A stretch of 6,369 nucleotides of DNA from Geobacter sp. UBA5608 (GTDB taxonomy: Bacteria > Desulfobacterota > Desulfuromonadia > Geobacterales > Pseudopelobacteraceae), in the NCBI GenBank assembly GCA_002424705.1, contig DIKW01000108.1:22780-29148 (forward strand), given 5' to 3'. Position numbers and translations under genes: made by a program. Under the pieces are notes generated by a model that saw only the letters and a program-made list of their open reading frames with translations, made no database searches and had not been told where the DNA came from. Numbering within the stretch: the stretch's first letter is position 1; each line of letters starts with the position of its first letter. Shown here piece after piece: positions 1 through 4,832 of this stretch.

Positions 1-491
1 GCCTCGGCCGAACCGGGCAGGGCGATGGTGGTCTGGCTGGCCATCCCGCTCACCAGCGAGAAGGAGGCCGTTACTGCCTTAATCTGCAGCGCAATGTAAG
101 GCATGATCCCCAGAGTGGCAATCAGGGTGACCAGGGTTCCCAACAGTTGCGACTTGCCGTAGCGCAGGCTGATGAAGTCGGCAATCGATGAAACGTTGGA
201 TTCCTTGCTGATCCTGATGATCCGCTCCAGCAGAAAGTGCCAGGAAAAGGCGGTCAGGGTCGGCCCCAGATAGATCATCAGAAAATCGATGCCGCTGGTG
301 GCGGCCTTGCCGACGCTGCCGTAAAAGGTCCAGGAGGTGCAGTAGATCGCGATCGAGAGTGAATAGACCAGGGGGTTATTGACCAGGCTTTTGCCGGCAT
401 CACGGCGCTTGCCGGCAAACCAGGCGATCAGGAACAGCAGCCCGGTGTAGGCAACGGCGATCACCGCCACATGGATCAGGCTCAGTTTCAC
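1..491 (-). CDS. SLC5/sodium:solute-symporter-domain membrane protein, N-terminal part (probable CbrA-type sensor histidine kinase), truncated by window edge
   Basis: The reading frame starts with GTG at 491-489 and stays open to the window edge, giving 163 N-terminal residues. Hydrophobic helices are visible at about residues 5-25, 42-58, 68-88 and 116-140. Motifs typical of the sodium:solute symporter fold as found in CbrA-like sensor kinases are YCTSWTFYGSVGKAA (50-64), IYLGPTL (73-79), SSIADFISLRYGKS (101-114) and PYIALQIKAV (131-140). In that family a symporter-like domain of about 13 helices is fused to PAS and histidine kinase modules and senses or transports a small nutrient. The kinase half would lie left of position 1, so a plain SSS permease is not excluded. 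The GTG start is chosen because it overlaps the stop of the upstream small gene in a GTGA arrangement and no better start is seen; the ribosome site (GAAGAG) is weak, which fits translational coupling. Confidence 0.85.
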   Translation of the reverse strand, partial: MKLSLIHVAVIAVAYTGLLFLIAWFAGKRRDAGKSLVNNPLVYSLSIAIYCTSWTFYGSVGKAATSGIDFLMIYLGPTLTAFSWHFLLERIIRISKESNVSSIADFISLRYGKSQLLGTLVTLIATLGIMPYIALQIKAVTASFSLVSGMASQTTIALPGSAE

Positions 492-748
492 CGTGCAGGA
501 GGCTCTTCGCCTGACGGCTGCTCAGGCTCGAGTGTTTGGGTGAAGAGATAGACAACCCCGATGGAGATGGCCCAGCCCAGAGTAAAGTAGAGGAATAAGA
601 GCGGAAAGCCCAAGATAGAAATCGGCTGGTTGAAGATCTTCAGGAACGGAAAGTTGATCATCACATTTCCCAGCACAAAGAAAATGATCCATGATTCCCG
701 CAGTTGCAGGCGTTTCAGGAGGCGGTTTCGGGTGGTACGCCAGATCAT
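488..748 (-). CDS. Small two-helix membrane protein upstream of and coupled to the symporter-domain gene
   Basis: The protein has 86 residues. A basic N-terminus (WRTTRNRLLKRLQLRES, 3-19) is followed by two hydrophobic stretches, about 20-38 and 44-70, and a short acidic, proline-rich tail (EPEQPSGEEPPAR). The motif pattern around NFPFLKIFN (32-40) and ILGFPLLFLYFTLGWA (45-60) is the one I associate with short uncharacterised proteins encoded just before SSS transporters or SSS-type kinases; DUF4212-like small subunits are an analogous case, but I do not claim membership. The ATG at 748 is preceded on its strand by GAGGG (757-753), four bases away. The frame is also open further upstream to 955, but that extension is not membrane-like, would cover the divergent control region and lacks a better start. 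Its stop overlaps the next gene's GTG by four bases, so both are probably made together and may form a complex. Confidence 0.8.
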   Translation of the reverse strand: MIWRTTRNRLLKRLQLRESWIIFFVLGNVMINFPFLKIFNQPISILGFPLLFLYFTLGWAISIGVVYLFTQTLEPEQPSGEEPPAR

Positions 749-816
749 GGAACCCTCGAGGCTGCTGTCTAAAGGAGCGGACAGGCAAAATGATGGTACA
801 GGACACCCTGACGCCA

Positions 817-845
817 ATACTACCATCGAAGCCGGGGCCGTGCAA
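817..845 (-). promoter_or_regulatory. Possible sigma70-like promoter for the minus-strand unit
   Basis: Reading the minus strand, TTGCAC (845-840) is followed after 17 bases by TAGTAT (822-817), with an extended -10 TGG directly before it. The -10 matches consensus at four of six positions and the -35 at only three, so this is a weak call. It would start transcription near 810, leaving a leader of about 60 bases before the small membrane protein gene. Confidence 0.25.
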
Positions 846-856
846 GCCGCCAACCG
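841..856 (-). promoter_or_regulatory. Possible sigma54 (-24/-12) promoter element for the minus-strand unit
   Basis: On the minus strand, CGGTTGGCGGCTTGCA carries GG and GC dinucleotides ten bases apart, with a full TTGCA at the -12 box. The -24 box matches TGGCACG poorly (CGGTTGG). It overlaps the -35 of the weak sigma70 candidate, so the two are competing readings of the same bases. Transcription would start near 830. Confidence 0.25.
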
Positions 857-870
857 GTGCGTGGATTCGT

Positions 871-899
871 TTGACGCTCCGGGGGTTGTATGGTAGCGT
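871..899 (+). promoter_or_regulatory. Possible sigma70-like promoter for the lipoprotein cluster
   Basis: TTGACG (871-876) matches the -35 consensus at five of six positions. After 17 bases comes TAGCGT (894-899), a poor -10, but it is preceded by TGG in the extended -10 position. The predicted start near 906 would leave a leader of about 40 bases before the ATG at 945. The -35 is convincing; the -10 is not. Confidence 0.35.
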
Positions 900-944
900 T
901 TCAAATCCTGAGCAGACCTATTTTGGACGCGTGGACGGTGCCCC

Positions 945-2642
945 ATGCAGCGCATGTTTTTGCTTGCCCTGATATCAGTAGTGCTGACTGCCTGCGCCGG
1001 TTTTCAAAACGGTGGGGGCGGAGAGCTGGTTGCCCCAGCGCCTTCCCGCAGTGCCTTGAGCCTGTATGCCCAGTCGCGGCTTGCTCTCAACGAGGGCAAC
1101 AACGAACGGGCTCTGGCGCTTGTGCGCGAGGCGCAGGTTGCTGATCCCAAGGCAAGCCATCTGTTGGTTGCCGAGGCCGAGCTACGCCTGAAGGCCGGTC
1201 AGGTGCCTGAGGCGATGGTGGCGGTGGAAAAGGCGGTCAAGAATGATCCGGACGATCGTGACGCCCAGCTGTTGGGCGGCACGCTTATGGCCAACCTGGG
1301 ACGTGATCGTGAGGCGGTCAGTTACTTGCGTACCGCGGTCAAGCTTGATCCTGCCAGGGAAGATGCCGTGCTGCAACTGGTTAATTCGTTGATCAAGCTG
1401 TTTGAATACGAGGAGTCGGTGACGGCCCTCAAGGAGCTGATCCGCTTGAAACCTGACTCAGCGGCTGGTTTCTATTATCTGGGTAAAACGTACAGTCAGA
1501 TGCGTTTGAACCGGGAAGCGGTCGGATATTACAAGCGGGCCCTCGAGTTGCGCCCCGACTTCATTCAGGCTGCCATTGATCAGGCCGTTTCACTGGAGGC
1601 GCTGGGAGAGGTTGATCAGGCCATCAGTGCCTACAAGGCCCTGATCGATGATTCTGACAATCGAGCGCCGTTGATCAATCACCTGATCCAGCTGCTGATT
1701 CAGCATCGTCGTTACGATGAGGCGCTGATATATCTGAACAGGCTGTCTGAGATGGGGCTGGGTGGTGAAGAGGTGCAGCGCAAGATCGGCCTGTTGCTGC
1801 TTGAACTTGATCGTCATGAAGAGGCGATCCGGCTCTTTAGCGCAATGCTGGCTAAGGATCCGGACAATCATCAGATCCGTTTTTACCTTGGTTCAGCCTA
1901 TGAGGAAAAAGGAGAGCTGGAGCTGGCCCGTGCCGAGTTTGTCAAGATTCCTGTTGACGCTGAGTCGTATGGAGAGGCGTTGGGGCATCTGGCCTTCATC
2001 CTCAAGGAGCAGGAGCGTGATGACGAGGCGGTCAAGCTGCTGCAACAAGGGATCGCCGCCTACCCCAACCGGCTTGAGCTGTACTTGAGCCTGGCCACCC
2101 TCTACGATTCCATCGACAAGGACGAGGAGGGGCTGAAACTGCTGCTGGGGGTGGAATCGCGTTTTAACAGTGATCCCCGCTTTCAGTTCCGGCTGGGGGT
2201 GCTCTTCGATAAACTGGGCAAAAAGCCTGATTCGATCAACCGGATGAAGCGGGTGATCCAGCTCAATCCGCGTGACGCACAGGCACTGAATTACCTGGGG
2301 TATACCTACGCCGAGATGGGGGTCAACCTTGAGGAGGCCCTGGGCTACATCAAGCGGGCCCTGGAAATCCGTCCCGATGACGGCTTCTTCATTGACAGCC
2401 TGGGTTGGACCTACTACCAGATGAAGCGGTACGACGAAGCGATCAAGCAGCTGGAGCGGGCCGCCCAACTGGTGGGCGACGATCCGACCGTCTTGGAACA
2501 TCTTGGCGATGCCTATCTGGCAAAAAAAGAGGTAAAAAACGCGCTAAGGGCCTATAAAAAGGCGCTGGGACTTAGTCCGGGCAACAAGGAGCTGGATGAG
2601 AAGATCAAGCGTCTTCTTAAAGGGGAATTGGGCGAGCGATGA
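945..2642 (+). CDS. TPR-repeat lipoprotein
   Basis: The protein has 565 residues. A signal sequence (MFLLALISVVLTAC) ends in a lipobox LTAC with the lipid-bearing cysteine at residue 17; the residues after it (Ala, Gly) carry no inner-membrane retention aspartate by the E. coli rule, so the outer membrane facing the periplasm is the likely site. After a short Gly/Pro linker (21-34), residues 36-547 are almost wholly about fifteen tandem tetratricopeptide units of 33-35 residues. Clear ones start near 105, 173, 275, 411, 446, 481 and 514, for example with DPAR, LRPDF, LNPRD and IRPDD helix ends. TPR arrays are protein-docking scaffolds, so a role in assembling or holding an envelope complex is inferred; no enzyme domain is seen. 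The ATG at 945 has no clear Shine-Dalgarno; a second ATG at 954 would also leave a working signal peptide. The last bases overlap the next gene as ATGA, implying coupled translation. Confidence 0.95.
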   Translation: MQRMFLLALISVVLTACAGFQNGGGGELVAPAPSRSALSLYAQSRLALNEGNNERALALVREAQVADPKASHLLVAEAELRLKAGQVPEAMVAVEKAVKNDPDDRDAQLLGGTLMANLGRDREAVSYLRTAVKLDPAREDAVLQLVNSLIKLFEYEESVTALKELIRLKPDSAAGFYYLGKTYSQMRLNREAVGYYKRALELRPDFIQAAIDQAVSLEALGEVDQAISAYKALIDDSDNRAPLINHLIQLLIQHRRYDEALIYLNRLSEMGLGGEEVQRKIGLLLLELDRHEEAIRLFSAMLAKDPDNHQIRFYLGSAYEEKGELELARAEFVKIPVDAESYGEALGHLAFILKEQERDDEAVKLLQQGIAAYPNRLELYLSLATLYDSIDKDEEGLKLLLGVESRFNSDPRFQFRLGVLFDKLGKKPDSINRMKRVIQLNPRDAQALNYLGYTYAEMGVNLEEALGYIKRALEIRPDDGFFIDSLGWTYYQMKRYDEAIKQLERAAQLVGDDPTVLEHLGDAYLAKKEVKNALRAYKKALGLSPGNKELDEKIKRLLKGELGER

Positions 2643-4258
2643 TCCGTCAGGCGCAGCTCTGGATGTTGGCCTGTTGCTGCGGCCTTGTGTTGTCGGGCTG
2701 CAAGCCTGAGCAGCGGGTGTCGCAGCCCCTGGCTACCGCTGCGGTTCCTGCCTACGGAGACACCCTGGTGGAAGGAACCATCGGCGAGGCCTCAACCCTG
2801 CTGCCGATTCTGGCCTCGGATAGTGCTTCCCACAGTGTGGCCGGCCAGATTTACAACGGTCTCGTCAAGTATGATAAGGATTTGCGGCTGGTCGGTGATC
2901 TGGCCCAATCGTTCACGGTTGCCGATGACGGCCTCACCATCACCTTCCGTCTGCGACGCAACGTGCGCTGGCATGACGGCGCTCCGTTCACCGCCCGTGA
3001 TGTACTCTATACCTATCGGGTGATCATCGATCCCGCGACCCCCACCGCCTATTCAGAGGATTTTAAACAGGTGGCCTCGGTAACGGCTCCCGAGCCGTTC
3101 ACCGTGGTGGTACGTTACCGTTCTCCCTTTGCGCCCGCCCTGGCATCATGGGGCACCGCCATCCTGCCGGCCCATCTGCTGGAGGGGCAGGAGATCACCA
3201 AAAGTCCGTTGGCTCGTCAACCGGTCGGGACCGGTCCGTTCCGTTTTAAGGAATGGGTGGCCGGCCAGAAGATCGTGCTGGAAGCCAACCCGGATTACTT
3301 TGAGGGGCGGCCCTATCTGGATCGCTACGTCTATCGGGTGATACCGGACACCTCCACCATGTATATGGAGCTCAAAGCCGGCGGCGTGGATATGATGGGG
3401 CTGACCCCGGTTCAGCACGCCCGCCAGACCGACACCAGTCGCTTTCGTGGTGCCTTCAACAAGTACCGCTATCCCTCCAACAGCTACCTCTATCTGGGCT
3501 ACAACCTGCGTCACCCCTTGTTCAAAGATATCCGTATCCGTCGCGCCATGACCGCCGCCATCAACAAGGATGAACTGATTCAGGGGGTGCTGTTCGGCAT
3601 GGGCCAGAAGGCTCACGGACCGATCGTACCGGGCAGGTGGGCCCATCACGGGGCCGTTAAGGATATCCCCTACGATCCGGTCTATGCCCGTCAGCTGTTG
3701 GCCGAGGCCGGCTGGCGACCGGGGCAGGGGGGGATCCTGCACAAGGACGGAAAGCCGCTGCAGTTTACGATCCTGACCAACCAGGGTAATCAGCAGCGGC
3801 TGATGACCGCCCAGATCATTCAGCAGCGGCTGCTGCAAGTGGGAATCGATGTGCGGATCAGGGTGGTGGAGTGGGCCGCCTTCCTGAAGGAGTTCATCGA
3901 CAAGGGCAACTTCGAGGTGGTGTTGCTGGCCTGGATGACCTCCCAGGATCCGGATATGTACGATATCTGGCACTCCAGCAAGACCAAGCCGGGTGAGCTG
4001 AACTTTATCGGGTACCACAATCCCGAGGTGGATCGTCTGCTGGAAGAAGGGCGCAGCACCTTTGCCATCGACAAGCGCAAAAAAGCCTACTTCCGGATAC
4101 AGGAGATTCTGGCCGAGGAGCAGCCCTACACCTTCCTATATGTCCCCGACGCACTGCCGGTGGTGTCGGCCCGGATCCGGGGGATCGAACCGGCCCCGGC
4201 CGGAATTGGGCACAATCTGATTAGATGGTATGTGCCGAAGCAGGAACAGCGTTACTAA
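2639..4258 (+). CDS. ABC-type peptide/nickel solute-binding lipoprotein (SBP family 5, OppA/DppA-like)
   Basis: The protein has 539 residues, the usual size for SBP_bac_5. The signal peptide ends in lipobox LSGC with Cys21, so this is a lipid-anchored periplasmic binding protein. Family landmarks run in order: EASTLLPILASDSAS (50-64), IYNGLVKYDKDLRLVGDLAQ (71-90), the TFRLRRNVRWHDGAPFTARDV stretch (102-122), PVGTGPFRFKEW (195-206), RRAMTAAINKDELIQGVLFG (301-320), YDPVYARQLLAEAGW (345-359), QDPDMYDIWHSSKT (436-449) and EEQPYTFLYVPD (493-504). The family delivers peptides, nickel or other small solutes to an ABC permease. The ligand here cannot be read from sequence. The ATG sits in an ATGA overlap with the TPR lipoprotein gene, and AAAGGGG lies well upstream inside that gene. 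No permease or ATPase gene follows, so it is an orphan in this window; it may share a distant transporter or serve another envelope role with its TPR partner. Confidence 0.95.
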   Translation: MIRQAQLWMLACCCGLVLSGCKPEQRVSQPLATAAVPAYGDTLVEGTIGEASTLLPILASDSASHSVAGQIYNGLVKYDKDLRLVGDLAQSFTVADDGLTITFRLRRNVRWHDGAPFTARDVLYTYRVIIDPATPTAYSEDFKQVASVTAPEPFTVVVRYRSPFAPALASWGTAILPAHLLEGQEITKSPLARQPVGTGPFRFKEWVAGQKIVLEANPDYFEGRPYLDRYVYRVIPDTSTMYMELKAGGVDMMGLTPVQHARQTDTSRFRGAFNKYRYPSNSYLYLGYNLRHPLFKDIRIRRAMTAAINKDELIQGVLFGMGQKAHGPIVPGRWAHHGAVKDIPYDPVYARQLLAEAGWRPGQGGILHKDGKPLQFTILTNQGNQQRLMTAQIIQQRLLQVGIDVRIRVVEWAAFLKEFIDKGNFEVVLLAWMTSQDPDMYDIWHSSKTKPGELNFIGYHNPEVDRLLEEGRSTFAIDKRKKAYFRIQEILAEEQPYTFLYVPDALPVVSARIRGIEPAPAGIGHNLIRWYVPKQEQRY

Positions 4259-4260
4259 CC

Positions 4261-4266
4261 AGGGAG
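4261..4266 (+). promoter_or_regulatory. Ribosome binding site deciding the DUF2721 gene start
   Basis: AGGGAG lies five bases before the ATG at 4272. The in-frame GTG at 4269, directly before the ATG, would be only two bases from it, and the next in-frame ATG upstream (4230) lies inside the preceding gene, so 4272 is preferred. Confidence 0.75.
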
Positions 4267-4271
4267 ACGTG

Positions 4272-4721
4272 ATGATACCAGCCAGTGATGTGCATTCCGT
4301 GGCCCATGCCATCCAGTTGGCGGTGGCGCCGGTCTTTCTGTTGACCGGCATCGGCGCCATGCTGTCGGTGATGACCAACCGTCTGGGACGGGTGATCGAC
4401 CGGGCACGTTTTCTGGAGCATAAGCTGGAATCTGCGCACGGAAATGAGGGCGAAGAGATTCGCAGTCATCTCCGGACTCTGGCCTACCGCGCCAAACTGA
4501 TTGGACGGGCCATCAACCTCTGCACCACCACCGCACTGCTGGTCTGCACCGTGATCGCCCTGCTGTTTGTCGGTGCCTTTCTGGGGGTCGATCCCTCGAT
4601 CCCGGTGGCCCTGCTGTTCATCGCCGCCATGGTGGCCCTGGTGGCCGGGCTGCTCTGGTTCTTGCGGGAGATATTTGTCGCCACCGCCAGCCTGCATATT
4701 GGTCCCGATACCCCTGCCTGA
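4272..4721 (+). CDS. DUF2721 family membrane protein
   Basis: The protein has 149 residues with three predicted membrane helices at about 13-34, 84-104 and 111-132. The N-terminal pattern HAIQLAVAPVFLLTGIGAML (12-31), followed by TNRLGRVIDRARFLEHKL (35-52), is the hallmark of DUF2721: a first helix, then a conserved basic/acidic stretch of the NRLxRxxDRAR type. The loop between helices 1 and 2 is charged and contains HGNEGEEIRSHLRTLAYRAKLIGRAI (56-81), probably cytoplasmic helices. The molecular function of this family is unknown to me. It starts 13 bases after the stop of the binding-protein gene with its own ribosome site, so it is most likely the third gene of the same transcript; no terminator is seen between them. 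A downstream promoter separates it from acnB, and no clear hairpin terminator is visible after its stop. Confidence 0.9.
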   Translation: MIPASDVHSVAHAIQLAVAPVFLLTGIGAMLSVMTNRLGRVIDRARFLEHKLESAHGNEGEEIRSHLRTLAYRAKLIGRAINLCTTTALLVCTVIALLFVGAFLGVDPSIPVALLFIAAMVALVAGLLWFLREIFVATASLHIGPDTPA

Positions 4722-4728
4722 ACTCCCC

Positions 4729-4741
4729 ACGTTTGCAACGT
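4729..4741. repeat. Short inverted repeat just upstream of the acnB -35 box
   Basis: ACGTT-TGC-AACGT forms perfect five-base arms around a three-base centre, and its last base is the first base of the -35 hexamer. There is no T-run directly after it, so it is not a terminator. It could be a regulator site, but arms this short also arise by chance. Confidence 0.35.
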
Positions 4742-4771
4742 TGACATCCTCCAATATAAATTGTATACAAT
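4741..4771 (+). promoter_or_regulatory. Sigma70-type promoter of acnB
   Basis: A perfect -35 TTGACA (4741-4746) is followed by an AT-rich spacer and either TATACA (4764-4769, 17-base spacing) or TACAAT (4766-4771, 19-base spacing, five of six consensus bases). Transcription would begin near 4776-4778, giving a leader of about 55 bases before the acnB ATG. It is the only convincing promoter in the 111-base gap after the DUF2721 gene. Confidence 0.75.
4760..4771. promoter_or_regulatory. Perfect 12-base palindrome over the acnB -10 region (candidate operator)
   Basis: ATTGTATACAAT is identical to its reverse complement and covers both possible -10 hexamers of the acnB promoter. A dimeric regulator bound here would block RNA polymerase, so repression is the simplest reading. 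The form, with a GTATAC core and AT flanks, resembles operators of FCD-type GntR regulators such as VanR, but the cognate regulator is not encoded in this window and the assignment is an inference. Confidence 0.55.
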
Positions 4772-4817
4772 ATGCTCTTTTTCTACCCCTAAATGTACGC
4801 TAAGTACCTATCACCAT

Positions 4818-4825
4818 GAGGAGGA
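4818..4825 (+). promoter_or_regulatory. Strong ribosome binding site of acnB
   Basis: GAGGAGGA lies about eight bases before the ATG at 4833, near-ideal strength and spacing. It fixes that ATG as the start and excludes the out-of-frame ATG at 4816. It fits a highly translated central-metabolism gene. Confidence 0.85.
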
Positions 4826-4832
4826 TTCACCG

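Larger units (their letters stand above)
749..944. promoter_or_regulatory. Divergent intergenic control region
   Basis: These 196 bases lie between the 5' ends of the minus-strand membrane pair and the plus-strand lipoprotein cluster, so both transcripts probably start here. I see no strong hairpin or long repeat. Candidate promoter elements are listed separately and are weak. A 60-codon plus-strand frame (790-972) also spans most of it; I do not treat it as a gene. Confidence 0.7.

Noticed and set aside
749..955. N-terminal extension of the small membrane protein up to an ATG at 955
   Set aside because: The extra 69 residues have no membrane or domain character, would overlap the divergent TPR gene start and cover the control region. 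The ATG at 748 has a GAGGG ribosome site.
1893..2501. Open frame of 202 codons opposite the TPR gene
   Set aside because: It is the antisense shadow of the repeat array; the forward frame has clear TPR periodicity.
945..2642. DNA-level tandem repeat in the TPR gene
   Set aside because: The repeats are visible in the protein only. The DNA units have diverged and show no recent duplication.
3146..4018. Long open frame of 290 codons on the minus strand
   Set aside because: It lies fully opposite the binding-protein gene, whose family motifs are unmistakable. Its product is rich in H, G, Q and L, as expected from the antisense of GC-rich coding DNA, and shows no domain.
4722..4740. Terminator after the DUF2721 gene
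   Set aside because: The only inverted repeat has five-base arms and is not followed by a T-run; the T-rich stretch at 4777-4782 lies after the promoter and has no stem before it.
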